DNA from: Rhynchopus sp. YZ270_cl-10
Taxonomy: Eukaryota > Euglenozoa > Diplonemea > Diplonemida > Diplonemidae
Length of the DNA: 64,000 nt
Assembly: GCA_964035575.1 (NCBI GenBank)
Contig: OZ037840.1
Span: 682,001 to 746,000, forward strand
Direction of reading: 5' to 3'
Below are positions 20,072 to 31,483 of this stretch, piece after piece. Under the pieces are notes generated by a model. It worked only from the letters and a program-made list of their open reading frames with translations. It had not been told where the DNA came from and searched no databases. Numbering within the stretch: position 1 is the stretch's first letter; the number at the start of each line of letters is the position of its first letter. The translations under genes were made by a program, and so were the position numbers.

Positions 20072-21900
20072 TAGGGGGGGACGGGGGGGGACGGCGTCCC
20101 CCCCCAGATTTTGGGGGGAAACGCGTCCCCCCCCGGGGGGGGACGCATTTTGACTTGGGAAAAAAAGGATATGGGGGGTGGTTGGGGTCACCCGCACAGA
20201 CCCCCATTTGGGACACCACGTGCGTAACCCGCACCAGAAAAAAAGGGGAGGCAGGGAGCCGAGCGCGAAGCGCGTCTTATCCCCTTCCTGGCATCATTGT
20301 GAAGAGGATATAGCGAGGTGAAGTTTCAGACCGTGCCCCCAATTCACTCAATCTTTGCACCATTTGACGGACCGAACAAAGAGTGAGAATAAGGGATTGG
20401 CAAAACTAAAAAAGTAGCGTACCGTGCGCCTGCGGCGCAACTCAAAACTTATGAGCGGAATCCCACAGCCCTCTACCATAGTTTGGCTGTACAAATGTTC
20501 AATTTTAGGTCACAATTTTTTGAAATGTTGCGTACCGTGGCTTCGCCAGAAAGTTCTGATATGACCGCCGTTTCTTCTTGTACTGAGGGAAGGTTCCGTG
20601 GAACATGAGAAAAAGGGTTGGTTTGGTTCTTGATGTACGTTACCATCCCACGTTATCACGTATTTACGTGAATTGAACGGGCTTTTTTGCGCGGAGCGCG
20701 AAAATTTTTGACCCCTTTTTGGACATATCTTCACGGTTTTGGAAAAATTTTCCATGAAGATAAGCGGAAACCCTGCTTCAGGGGAGTTTAAAATATCGGT
20801 TTACCGGTTTCAAAAACCGAAAAATTCGGTTTGAGGATTTTGAAAAAAAAAAAAAAAAAAAGCTATGGAAAATCTGGATTTTTGAAAAAAAAAATTTCCT
20901 CGTAACAGGGTTTCTGTCCAGAAAAATCCTGTTTTTGCAGATAATGTGACCCCACCATTTGACGGACGGAGCTCGGAGAAGCCAAACATGAGTGAGAGAG
21001 GAAGGGGAAGTGAGGCCCTGGGATAACCCCATCCCTCAAAAATTCCTTAACAATCTGTGTTGAGGTTTTTAAGGTTGCTTTTGCTACGCACCCTGTACCT
21101 ACACCCCCCCATACGGGGTCCACCAAAAATAGACATTTCACGCAGAGGCACCAAAGTGTTTAGAAACGTGCGTTCCTTAAGGCAAAACGGGCGTTTTTCA
21201 CCGAAAACCACGAGTTTCAGCCCAAAACCCGGGTTTTTGGGCCCAGACCCGTGTATGTGGCGCCGGAAACGCACTTGCGGGGTACCGAAGGTGGGCTGCG
21301 GTTTGTAACCACTCGTTGCGTTGCTTGGGTTCCGTTCGATGCATTCAGATCGGTTGAGTTGTGTTGGATGCGTTCGTTGCGTTCTGTTCGTGGGTGCCTG
21401 TTCGTTTCTGTTCAGATCTTTGCTTACATCAACCACCATCAAGAGGGAGCGTTAATGATCAGCAAAACTAAATTCTTGCTATTTACAACCCGCCTCAAAA
21501 ATTCACTTTTTGTAAGAAAATGTTATAAATAGGAACAGAAATCGAAAAAAGTTGTTAAGGGATGAAGGGTGGGGGTGAGGCCCGTGGGGGGGCGAGAAAG
21601 CTCGGAATTCGCTTTTTTTTGCCCAAACCGATTTTTTACCTCAAACCGATTTTTTTGAAAAAAATCCAAACTTTTAAACTCCCCTGCCCTGCTTGCACCT
21701 GCGGAAAAAAATTTTTTTTTGGGTGGTTTTTTTGCGTCCCCCCCAGATCTGAAAAAAAAAATCCTAGAAAAAACCCTGCTCCCCCAAAAAAAGAAAAATA
21801 AATCTGACGAAAAAGCGCATTACTAAATCAATGGTAACAACAGTTGTATGGTAATAATAGCTGTAAATTTATATGTTAACGACATTGGTAGGTGAACACG
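20072..21900. other. repeat-rich intergenic region without a gene
   Basis: 20072-20160 is a cluster of G-run/C-run hairpins (GGGGGGGACGG / CGTCCCCCCCC). 20420-20560 is a repeat of about 140 bp (GTAGCGTACCGTGCGCCTGC ... GAAATGTTGCGTACCGTG) that recurs at 58425-58555. 20256-20272 is a GCGC-GAAG-CGCG hairpin. 21320-21400 is rich in GTTGCGTT/CGTTCTGTTCG. No coding region is supported. Confidence 0.5.
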
Positions 21901-22305
21901 TTCCTCCCAGCAGGAGCTTGACTATTACCCTGCGTATCCAATGTTCCCGTTCATCTCACTGATGAGAGGAAGCGGGTGGGGCGCATATGTTAACCTCCAA
22001 ATAGAAGTGGGGACTGCATGGTTGGGGTCCTCCCACCCCCCTCCCTACTCATAGTGTGCAGACGAACCAAAAGTTCGTCGATGTTCGTCCTGGGGGGAAG
22101 AAAAAAATGGTTGGTCAATGTTCGTCGATGTTCGTCGTGACGAACATCGATGAACGTTTGGTTCGTCGTCCTTATAAAAAGTAACACTTTTGGTTCGTCG
22201 ATCTTCGTCGACGAACATCGACGAACCAAAAAGTTCGTCTGCACACTATGCCTACTGGGTCACGCTCCCAAGTACATTGTCACAAGAGGGCTTTGTATTT
22301 CAAGT
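21901..22305. repeat. second copy of the 17490-17780 segment, interrupted by a small foldback
   Basis: Collinear with 17490-17780 (ATCTCACTGATGAGAGGAAG; CTCCAAATAGAAGTGGGGAC; GTCACAAGAGGGCTTTGTA). The differences are the 201-bp insertion at 22050 and the end of homology at 22305, where the hAT-like element begins. Confidence 0.7.
22050..22250. mobile_element. 201-bp foldback element with 6-bp target duplication
   Basis: The inverted ends CATAGTGTGCAGACGAACC and complement continue as GTTCGTCGATGTTCGTC-type repeats. CCTACT flanks both sides (22044-22049 and 22251-22256). The paralogous empty site at 17721-17726 has a single CCTACT followed by GGGTCACG. Confidence 0.8.
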
Positions 22306-22374
22306 CAGGCATATTGCTAACTTTTCCGAAAGTGGAAAAAAGCAAAACGGCGACACTTTCTTTTTTTCCAGGCC

Positions 22375-22405
<31 letters not shown>

Positions 22406-23625
22406 ATCCCCCCCGTTGAAAGCGGTCGTCGAGCCAGAGGGCATTATATAGCCCCCCTAGCCTCCACCAAAAAGGTGGTTTTGTGTGGTAGTCATTTTTT
22501 TCTGTGCGGAAAACTCAGCGAAAAATTTTCTGGGTAATTTGTGATCCACGGCCAACCCACACCACCCCAACCTTGCGGGAAAGCCTCCCCTACTCTGTGC
22601 AGCCTTGGTAGCTTTCAGCCACTGGTGATCCGGAATCCGTAGTGGGTGTCAGCCTTATTATCGGTAACCTCAGTACATTTACAAGAAACGGTGGCCATGG
22701 CACCCAAAGGTTCCTGGCGAAGCCGCTTTAGCGTATTGTTTTTCCACTAACATCACTCACATTCATCAGTGAAAAACACAAACCCTTTGCGGTGCGATAA
22801 ATGAAAAAGTGTTTTCTTTATTTCATTTACAGTGCGGCGCCATATTACGGTGGCGCAATATTACGGGTGCGCGATATTACGGGGCGCATAATTATGGGTA
22901 AAAAATGGATTTACCCATAATTATGCGCGCCCGTAATGAAACTTTTTTTTTTTTTTTTTTATAGAAAAATTGTTGGAATGGTAGTTGCCACCTGTGCAAG
23001 CTCCACTGTGCGTCGTAAAAACCTCGAAAATATTGCGTGTCGTGGCGAACATTTCAACAATTGTGACATAAAAAGCAGGAGGCAACACGATTGGGTGAAG
23101 TCATCAATGTTACATCGACGAGGAAAGCCCCCAGTTGCACTTCCTATGGCAGTGTGGCAGATCTCTTGTCCCAGCACCGTGAATCCTTCGTGTGCCATCC
23201 GCCTTCACCATCAGGACGTCTGCTGAGAAGGAAGAGAAGGCGAATCGGAAGCTTCTGCTGAGGGAGGAAATTGCCAGTTTGCTGTCCTTGGAGGATGGGC
23301 AAGCCACGAAGAGGCGCCGGTGTAGGAGTTGCGGTGGCAGAGGAGACAAGGCGGCAGAGTGTCAGACGCCTGGGAGGAGAGTGACATGTGTGAGGTCATC
23401 CACAATGGATTGTGAAGAAATTTTTTTTGAAAAAAAAAAAGTTTTATTACGGGTGCGCAATATTACGGGGCGCATAATTATGGGTAAATATTGGAGTTAC
23501 CCATAATTATGCGCCCCCGTAATATGGCGCCGCACTGTAACTGTCATATCCTGAAGTCGTTTTCTATTTTTTGTGATTTTGGCCAAAAAGGCAAAACGGC
23601 GAAACGGCCCTTAGCAATATGCCTG
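22306..23625. mobile_element. hAT-like non-autonomous element, 1320 bp, TSD TTTCAAGT
   Basis: The perfect 15-bp terminal inverted repeat CAGGCATATTGCTAA is followed by partly matching CAAAACGGCG sequence. The 8-bp direct repeat TTTCAAGT lies at 22298-22305 and 23626-23633. The paralogous segment at 17766-17780 has one copy (TATTTCAACTTACATT). 8-bp duplications and CA-starting termini are typical of hAT elements. It contains a nested foldback at 22830-23537 and no transposase. Confidence 0.8.
22830..23537. mobile_element. nested foldback element with TA duplication and a coding-like core
   Basis: The ends are CAGTGCGGCGCCATATTACG, inverted, flanked by TA (22828-22829 and 23538-23539), which suggests a pogo/Tc1-mariner-type mobiliser. 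Each arm has its own hairpin (GCGCATAATTATGGGTAAA). The 500-bp core (about 22945-23430) is GC-richer and codon-like. One frame gives KLLLREEIASLLSLEDG followed by RRCRSCGGRGDKAAEC, a CxxC-type pattern. It may be captured host or transposase sequence; the family was not recognised. Confidence 0.6.
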
Positions 23626-24493
23626 TTTCAAGTTTACATTTTTTCTTCGTCTTTTTTGTTGCCTTTCCCCCAATGTCTCTCTTTCCCCACCCCAATCTAC
23701 ACTTAATTTCGCCGTGCTACACACTTCTCCCATCACTTCAGTACACGCACTCTATGTTTCCCCGCCCCCCCTTTATTACTATTCTCAAACCCGAATCTTT
23801 AGCTCCTGAATCCCCCTGTCTCCCCCCTGTCTCCCCCCTGTTTTTGTCCCCAGACTGCCCCCCTGTTTATGTATGTAGGAGTGCCTTTTGTTTTAAATAA
23901 AAAGTAATTTATTGCTTTTATCTATTCAAAAAAAAAAAAATATTTATTTATTAAAAACCCCTCTCCCCCCTGTCGCCTTTCGGACCCAAGGTGCCCTTTT
24001 GTTTTAAACAAAAAAGAAATTGGTTTGTACTAAGTCTCATTACTAGTAAAAAACCCCCCTCTCGCCTTCCCCATAAATACCATCACCACCACCAGATAAC
24101 AAACGTCCAACAGCCCTACACATTTTTCTCTCCTCTTTCTTTTGTCGTTTTCTTTTTATCGGCGAAACCAGAGTTGTGTGTGTGCACACAAACAGCAGAA
24201 ACAACATAACTCTGTTCAAATGTCGGCATAAAAACCAAACCCCCCCTCCCCCCCTCTCCCCCCCAGCAAAAACAAGAACAAAAATAAAACAAAGTTGAAA
24301 CAAACTTGTTCAAAACTTTTTCAAACCCCTCCCCCTCTCCCCCTCCCCCTTTATTTACACTTCCTTCTCTCTTCCTCTTCTTTTAGCCCCCGATTTTTAA
24401 CCATATTTCTGCGATTTTCTAAATATTCTTCTACTCTTCCCTTCCTTCCCTCCCCCTTTTTTTGTTACTATTTGAGGTTTTGTTTTTTTCCTT
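23626..24493 (+). promoter_or_regulatory. upstream region of the LRR-WD40 gene
   Basis: 23655-24105 is the second copy of the segment upstream of scramblase copy 5 (17880-18240; shared GTCTCATTACTAGTAAAAA and CCATAAATACCATCACCACC). After 24110 the sequence is unique, C/T-rich (24310-24480) and leads to the ATG at 24494. It resembles a pyrimidine-rich 5' leader. Confidence 0.45.
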
Positions 24494-27400
24494 ATGGATC
24501 GTAGTCGCGCACTTCTCGAGAATGCTGTGCAATATGAATATATGCGATGTGTTGCTGAGAGTGATACCAAGCCCAATGCAGATGTCTACAAATCCCTTCA
24601 AGGCAACGTCTCAAACCTCCTCATCCTCTCGCTTGCTCGGACCTATGTAGGTGACGCAGGGGTGGTCGCTATCACACAGCTCGCCCATCTCATGCCAAAC
24701 CTTCTTGTCCTCGACCTTCGCCACAATGGTGTAAGCAACGCTGCATGCCCGGACCTTTTAATTGGATGCATGCAGGCCCACCGATTAGCGCTTCTCGATG
24801 TCTCAGGAAATCGTCTTATCACCCGCCAAGGGGGGACCGATTTGTTGAAACTCGCTTCACGGCATCCGACCTTGATTAATATCAACACAAACGGATCGCT
24901 TGTCAGCAGATATTATGAATCTCGTATAGAAGGTCACTGCAGTAGACGACGAGCAGCAATCTTTGGAGAAACTGATACACAACACCCTTTATCGACCTTT
25001 AAAAGCAATTGGGAGGCGGTGTTTGGGTCTCAGGATTATACGGATTTTGTGGAGGCGAGGCGGCAAGCGGCGGAGGTAGGTTCCGCCTTTTTGCTGAAAA
25101 AGTATAATGTTCGTTTAGAAGCACGGCGTGAAAATGATGACAGTATATCACCAAAAGGAAGTGTCACGATGGAGAGCTCACCTAACGTTGCTGCCCCCCT
25201 CGCGATTTTAGAAAAACAGGATTCGGTTGGAGATTTTTTTGGCCGAGCTGCGCAGACCGCAAACGGGAGTGACGCGGCTTCAATACCTTGCCCCCCTTCT
25301 GCGGGACCTACACCAGGTTTGGCTCGGAGAGCTGCACGCCCTTTATCATCAAAAAATACGGACACAATAACTACCCTAAAAAACCTTCAGGAGCAGAACG
25401 CAGAAGAGCACGTTGCAGAAAGCCCGCAAAAAGCGCAAAGTGTATCGCAAAGTGCGTCCTCTACGTCGTCCTCCACAAGTAGTACGGAAACTTCGGTTTC
25501 GTCATCAGTAGAACCTCAGAGGCTGGATGAATGTGAGGTAGGAGGGGAAGAAAAACCGGATCTCTTTGACAGCGTGCTCGATGGGGCATCGTTGTTTAAG
25601 CTGATCGCTGCATACACCCCAAAGGAGATAGAGGTTGAGACCCGCTTCAAATATCCAGGAAAACTGCAGTACATCCCTGCTGTCGGTGCGCCCGACCCCT
25701 TTGTCATGCCGGAAAGCCCCGCACCTCTCCCCCCTCAACCGGGGTTGGTTGTGGAGGTTGAGGATTCATGTCCGTTTTGGTCGTTCTTCCATTCGTCCGA
25801 TCCAGATGGGGTAAAGGAACGACGTGCGCGGGCCAACCCGAACGACAATCTCATAGAGTCACAACGTGCCCTTCAAGAAAAAATTCACGAGGCAAATATC
25901 GCACCGCCAGTATCATACCTTCAGGCTCTGTCGGAGCTGGCGCAAAATACGGAAACAGCGAACCCAACAGCAGCGAAGCCAGAGGAGGAGGAAGAGGAAG
26001 GGGAATCGAACAAAAAGGAAGCGGAGGTGGTGCTGTTCAGTCCTCAGCCCCCAGAGGTCCCTGCAGGGGGAGAACGTAATGCTATTATATCAGAAGCGAG
26101 CCCCACTGAGCAACCAGAACCCACAGTACCAGCAGAGCCGTTCAGTCCACCAGAGGGTGTGACCATGGAAGATACAGAGAATAATCAAGAAAAATCAGAT
26201 GACGACACACCGAAAAAAAATACACAGAGAGAGCAGACAGAGGGCGCTGCGGGCGGCAAAGAGATGGTGTGCAGTGCATCGTTGGTGCCGCGTCCCTGGG
26301 CCTTTGGGGATGGCCTGCTGCGTGGGGCGGATTCCCGTTGTTTCAATACAAGCACTGCGATGGCGTTCTACGCTGTCATGGATGAGAGCACCGACCTGGA
26401 CACAAAAGTGCCTTCTGAGATGCCGAGTGTTGCAGATGCAAAGCTGCCGAATGCTGGACAACACGAAGTGTCCAGAGGCAGCACCGCGGAGTCTATGGAG
26501 GGTACCGAGGCAGGGGTGAACACAGAGTGGGGGCTGTCCACGGTGGTGGTGCCCGAGGGTGGTGATGGCTGTGTGATGGACGTAGGGAAGGCGCTGCGTA
26601 CGCATGGTCTCGACATCAACAGCGTGCGGGCGCACCCATCAGGCCTCACGCAGGGTGACTACACAAGCTGGTATGCGCTTGAGAATGTGGTCGATCTACG
26701 CGAAGGTGCGCGGCTGACGAGCGGCAGCCTCAACAAGACAGGGTCGCTCCTGGCAACAGGGAGCTACGATCTCACAGCAAAGGTATTTTGTCTTTTTTTG
26801 TATTTTTGTATTTTGTCTCACCCACCCTTTGCATGAATTCGACTGAGCTGCGTTTTAGCACGTTTCAACTACTCTTTTGCATTTTTTTGTATTGGAGAAC
26901 CCCGTGTCCTGCATCCACCCCAATTTACGGCAAGCCAGTTTGCGCCTTTCAACTCTTTTATTTTTGGTAGGTACTGCCAAGAGTTGTATTTAAAGTCTCA
27001 TCCATTACCACTATGCTGTACGATAACGATTGGTCAACGATGACTTAAACAACCGCTTTTCATATTTTCCCCTTCTTCTTTTAGATCTATTGACCAATAT
27101 TTTTACCCTACAAACCTAGACTTCAAAAAACCCCAAGATCAGCCTTTCTCTCTACACCAACATCTGATAATCAACACAGTTATAAGCATTTTTTGTATAA
27201 CCTCTTGATCCTCTCCTCGATCCACCAATACCAACATAGTTTTCACACAACCCACACCTAACAGGTCTGGAACGCTGAGTCAGGCGACCTGCTCCACACA
27301 CTGCAGGGCCACTCCGGGTACGTCTACGACGTGATATGGAACCTTCCCTTCTGCGACCGCCTCGTGACCGCCAGCTTCGACCGCACCTGCCGGGTCTGGG

Positions 27401-28338
27401 ACGCACACAGCGGCGACAGCCTCTTCACCCTCGTCGGACACGAGCTTGAGGTGGTGTGCGTAGCCATCAACGACGCATCGACTCTCATTGCCTCTGGGTC
27501 GATGGACCAGACGGTCATGGTATGGAACGCACTGACCGGCGTGCAGGTGTCTGTCCTGCAGGACCACACAGCAGAGATTGTGTGCATCGACTTCGCGCCA
27601 TCAAACAAAGGCGTTGCTCTGATTGTCTCCGGCAGTGCCGACGAAACTGTTCGTGTCTGGAACGCCCTTACCGGCGAATGCCTAGACGTCTTCGAAGGCC
27701 ACCACGGTGAGGTCTCCGCCGTCCGTTTCAACTGCTATGGCAACATTGTGTTGTCCTGCTCTGCCGACTGCACCTGCCGTCTCTGGGACGTCCACACCAA
27801 AAAATGCAAAGTCCTGAAAGGACACAGCAAGGACGTCAGCGACTGCGAATTTTCCTCTGATGGATGGCTTGTTGCCTCTGGGTCAGAAGATATGTCTGGA
27901 CGCGTCTGGGATGCACTGTCTGGGGGGTGCATCGCTATGATGAAGGGACATGCTTCTGGTGTATGCTGTGTGTCGTTCAACAACGCGGCAACAGAGTTGT
28001 TGACGGGATCCGCCGATATGCGGTGTCTGAGGTGGCGGGTATCAACAGGGGAATGCATGCAGGCCTTCTCAGGGCACCTCGGGGTAGTGATCTCATCATT
28101 CAGTACCGACAACTCAACGATCCTAACCATCTCCAAGGACAACACCTGCCGCATCCTCCGCAAGGCAAAACCCAACTCTTCCCTCCTCCATTACTCCCTC
28201 CGGCATGTCTGCCTCCACCCAAAGCTCCGTGCTGCGTTCAAAAGGGACAGACGCGTACCACTCTCTCTGCGACTCAAGCTTGACGCCATGGAACAGACAT
28301 ATCTTGTTTCTGGTCCTAATTTGGCGGAGATGCATTGA
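24494..28338 (+). CDS. LRR + WD40 protein, C-terminal half like the axonemal dynein factor DAW1/ODA16
   Basis: Exon 1 is 24494-26782, the intron is 26783-27264 (GTATTT...CCTAACAG) and exon 2 is 27265-28338, giving 1120 aa joined in phase 0 (TAK|VWN). Residues 35-150 have LRR/RNI-type repeats (NLLILSLARTYVGDAG, NLLVLDLRHNGVS, LALLDVSGN). The middle 600 residues are low-complexity, acidic and Ser/Pro-rich. The C-terminal 380 residues hold seven to eight WD40 repeats. Phrases such as LATGSYDLTAKVW, ASFDRTCRVWD, IASGSMDQTVMVW, HTAEIVC and SKDNTCRI match DAW1, which loads outer-arm dynein for transport into flagella. DAW1 itself is about 415 aa, so the long LRR extension is unusual. Assignment as orthologue rather than a related WD40 protein needs a tree. 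Confidence 0.8.
26783..27264 (+). other. intron of the LRR-WD40 gene
   Basis: 482-bp GT-AG intron (GTATTTTGTC...CACACCTAACAG). It interrupts the first WD40 repeat; removal joins LTAK to VWNAESGD, a standard blade ending. No element was recognised inside it. Confidence 0.8.
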
Positions 28339-29014
28339 GAAGGAAGAAGAAATAGGCTTCGGATTGGGGTTGGAGGGGGTGTTGTTAGTGTTGAAATTTA
28401 TTTTGAAATGTGCGTATGGTTAGGCTGGGCTGGTTCAAATTTTTCAAAGTTTTTTTTTTCTATTTGAGTGGATTATACCTATGCTCTCAATGTATTGAGT
28501 GTATCTGTTGAAATGATATTTGATGTGTGAAGGGAAATCGCGATGCTGTTAGATGTGAAAGTTGCCTTTTTTTTTGTGGGTAAGGCGTTTTTGCACCCTT
28601 TTTATTTATTTATTGACCCATCTGTTTTGTTAACAGGCCTTGCAGTAAGGCCGCCAACCCTCCCTTCTCCCTCACACCACTCTTGCCAAACGTAAGCCAG
28701 CTTCTTTTGGGTACTGTTGGCCTGCGCCTGAAATAACTTCAAAATAATGAAAAGGAAAAAGAAATTGGTTTGGACAACGTTTTTCCACATCACATTTTAG
28801 GAGCGTCAGTTTTTTTTTCTTTCTACGCGGCGACACAGACAGGGATGCCACATTTTTCGACGAAGGCCAGAGATGTTTCCCCCTTGAATGCTGTACTGTC
28901 GTCTTTTTTTTCTTTTGACACACATTGCACATTGCACACTTCAGGACTTACACTATGAAAACAGGTGGTGAAACAGTGGTGTAGTGTCATATATCGTTTG
29001 CCCAAGAGAGGACG
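28339..29014. other. intergenic region before the cyclase cluster
   Basis: AT-rich, with T runs and no repeat family identified. It presumably holds the 3' end of the WD40 gene and the promoter of the first cyclase gene. Confidence 0.4.
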
Positions 29015-31114
29015 ATGCCGTGGCTCGAGGGCGTGCTGTCGTTGGATGGAACGCTGGACAAGAAGGCGCGCAAGAAGCGGGCGATGTTCCTGTTGTTCTG
29101 TGTGTGCGCGGCGTTCTGCGTGATGGCGTTGTTCAGCTACGTGGGGCAGGGCGTCTCCGAACGGGTTGTTGCTGCAACCTCTGTACTCTCGGTGCTGGGA
29201 ATAGCCTTGTGCGCAACTGTACGTATTCTGTTTAAATGTCCACTGACGGAGGGGTTCGTTCTTTTTACAGGTGGCACCCTGATGTTCTTCTTGATTGGCA
29301 TGGACCTCTCTGCCAGAACAACAGGGAACACGACGTGGCCGCTGCTTGTGCTTGCCGTTGACTTCCTGCTGGTGATGCAGGTGCAGGATCGTTATGTGTC
29401 CTGGATGGTAGGGGCCACGTTGTGCTACCTCTTGCTTATGGCTGTGGAAGAGACACTCAGGTTTGGGTTGCTTGACCTGCCTGGTTTGGTGCCGCAGCAT
29501 GGTGCGCTGGGTAGGTGGAAGAAAATGGAAGTAATGACAGACTGTGCTTCGCTGCCATGTGCCATGCCTGCTGAAATGAGTTTACGGATATTGTTGGTCT
29601 CCACCGCCGTCTTTGTCATCGACTTTATTACAACCAGAGGCTTCGCTCGCACCATCCTGAAGGAGCAGGCAACAATGCAGAGGACGATTAACGTGGTGCA
29701 GGAGATTGCGGGTTTGCTCGCAAGGTACGACGTGGAGGGTGTGGCGGAGATGCTGAAGGTGCAAAGGGACGAGCTCCCAGAGGAGATGCACGCAACACTG
29801 CAGAGGATGGAGGAGAACCTGCGGAAGTACCGTCCCTACCTCCCCGCAGCGCTGTTTGAGGAGGAGGGTGGTGCGCCAAGCGCGTCTGTGCCGCCACCTG
29901 TGCTTGAGAACGACGTGGGCACGATTGTCTTTACAGACATCCGTTCGTCGACGTCGATCTGGGAGTGTGCGCCAGAAGGGATGTGTGCTGGGCTGAAGAT
30001 CCACAACGCTGTGATGCGTGAGGTGATGCAGGTGTTTGGTGGGTACGAAGTGAAGACAATCGGCGACGCCTTCATGGTTGCCTTCGCAACAACAGCTGAC
30101 GGTGTGAACTTTGGCCTGAAGGTGCAGGAACGTCTTCGTGAAGCAAACTGGCCTGCGTCGCTGCTTGAGGAGGCACCGATCTGTGCTGAACAGGGACCAC
30201 TTTGGGGTGGACTGACTGTGCGTATTGGTGTCAACACCGGCCCTGTGACTGTGGAGCAGAACACACTGACGGGACGGACGGACTACTTCGGACACACGGT
30301 AAACGTTGCGTCACGTCTTGAGAGCACATGCACACCAGGAGCTGTAGCTGTGCCTTGCGACCTGTGGACTTCTGCCTGTGGGTCGTGCACTGCTGTTGCT
30401 GGTGAGGCGGAAACGCTTAGCCTGAAGGGTGTGTTGCAGTCGATGTTTGTGCGTTGCTTGTGGCCTGTTTCCCTTGCAGGGCGAGCGTACAGCCCCCTAG
30501 CCGACACAGAGGAGGCCATCCTACTCGGGACCACAGAGACTGCAATGTCATCCGCGACAGGCTCGATGTCGTGCTCTTCAGAAGGATCGTTCGTGTTCGG
30601 ACCACAACTGGGTCGTCAGGTGACCGGCACTGTCGGTGTTGTGGACATTGAAGTGGGTGACGAATCTGCCCTGAAAGCACTGCACACAATGAACGCAGGA
30701 CTTGCAACACTCACAATTGCACTGGACCAGAGCGGTGGGAGCCTGGTGACACTGCTTGGGAGCTGTGTGTGCGTTGGGTGGAACGTGACCCGTTCGGCAC
30801 CTGCACACATGGAGAACGCAGTGCGGTTTGCACAACGGATGATGGCGAAGACTGCGTACTTCAAGGGTGCTGGCGTTGTGAGTGGTCCTGTGCAGCACGG
30901 GGACATTGGCAGCCACAAACAACGCTTTGTGACAGTGTTGGGGCGCATTGTGCGACGGAGCTGGACGCTGTGTGAAGAAGCTGTGCGTGAGGGGGGCACA
31001 TGCCTTTACGAACCCGACAGCACAACACTGCCGTCTGCACTTGGACACCCCCTCGCACAACACAAAGGTGGTGGCTACAGAGTGGTTTGCGACAGCAGGG
31101 ACACAGTGGAGTAA
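29015..31114 (+). CDS. membrane adenylate cyclase, type A copy 1 (6-TM, C1 + C2)
   Basis: The product has 699 aa. About six TM segments lie at 24-43, 51-70, 80-97, 108-123, 128-144 and 188-205. A helical juxtamembrane segment follows (RGFARTILKEQATMQRTINV, 208-227, to RKYRPYLPAALFEEE, 270-284). The first cyclase domain is about 300-485: metal-binding Asp308 (VFTDIRSST) and Asp351 (KTIGDAFM), adenine-selecting Lys347 and Asp423 (RTDYFGHTVN), and transition-state Asn430 and Arg434 (VNVASRLE). All residues needed for ATP-to-cAMP catalysis are present. The insertion ANWPASLLEEAPIC...LWGGL resembles the fungal/protist Cyr1-type subfamily. A second, degenerate cyclase domain spans about 537-665 (GVVDIEVGDES, SGPVQHGDIGSHKQRFVTV) without the Lys or the Asn/Arg pair. 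It probably sits in the plasma or flagellar membrane and pairs C1 with C2. Confidence 0.88.
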   Translation: MPWLEGVLSLDGTLDKKARKKRAMFLLFCVCAAFCVMALFSYVGQGVSERVVAATSVLSVLGIALCATVRILFKCPLTEGFVLFTGGTLMFFLIGMDLSARTTGNTTWPLLVLAVDFLLVMQVQDRYVSWMVGATLCYLLLMAVEETLRFGLLDLPGLVPQHGALGRWKKMEVMTDCASLPCAMPAEMSLRILLVSTAVFVIDFITTRGFARTILKEQATMQRTINVVQEIAGLLARYDVEGVAEMLKVQRDELPEEMHATLQRMEENLRKYRPYLPAALFEEEGGAPSASVPPPVLENDVGTIVFTDIRSSTSIWECAPEGMCAGLKIHNAVMREVMQVFGGYEVKTIGDAFMVAFATTADGVNFGLKVQERLREANWPASLLEEAPICAEQGPLWGGLTVRIGVNTGPVTVEQNTLTGRTDYFGHTVNVASRLESTCTPGAVAVPCDLWTSACGSCTAVAGEAETLSLKGVLQSMFVRCLWPVSLAGRAYSPLADTEEAILLGTTETAMSSATGSMSCSSEGSFVFGPQLGRQVTGTVGVVDIEVGDESALKALHTMNAGLATLTIALDQSGGSLVTLLGSCVCVGWNVTRSAPAHMENAVRFAQRMMAKTAYFKGAGVVSGPVQHGDIGSHKQRFVTVLGRIVRRSWTLCEEAVREGGTCLYEPDSTTLPSALGHPLAQHKGGGYRVVCDSRDTVE

Positions 31115-31483
31115 CTACATGCTTCGAACAGTTTCAAGCACTAGCTCAACACAGGAGGGTCTGAGTACGGCTTTTTTATTTTTCCAAACCCCCAAAAGAC
31201 CCGAAGACCCCGCGTCTTTATCGGTGAGAGGTGGGAAGGATTCAGTAAGACTCCTACATAGAAGAAGACTTCAATACAGACTACTGCATCGCACCCAAAG
31301 GAAAACAACAACTACAGGCACACATGTCCAGACATCACCACTCTAGTACATTCAATCACAAAAAAAGAACCCTCCCATACTTCCGTGTGGCAAAATGAAC
31401 AAAAGAAACCATCTTTTGCATCTTGTGTCTCTCTCTATTTTCCACCCACAAACCCCTCACACTCACAGCAAGAGAGCTAGACA
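31115..31483 (+). other. short spacer between the two type A cyclase genes
   Basis: 369 bp, CA/TC-rich toward the second gene (TCTCTCTATTTTCCACCC before the start). No repeat or ORF is supported. It must hold both the 3' end of the first gene and the promoter of the second. Confidence 0.4.
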
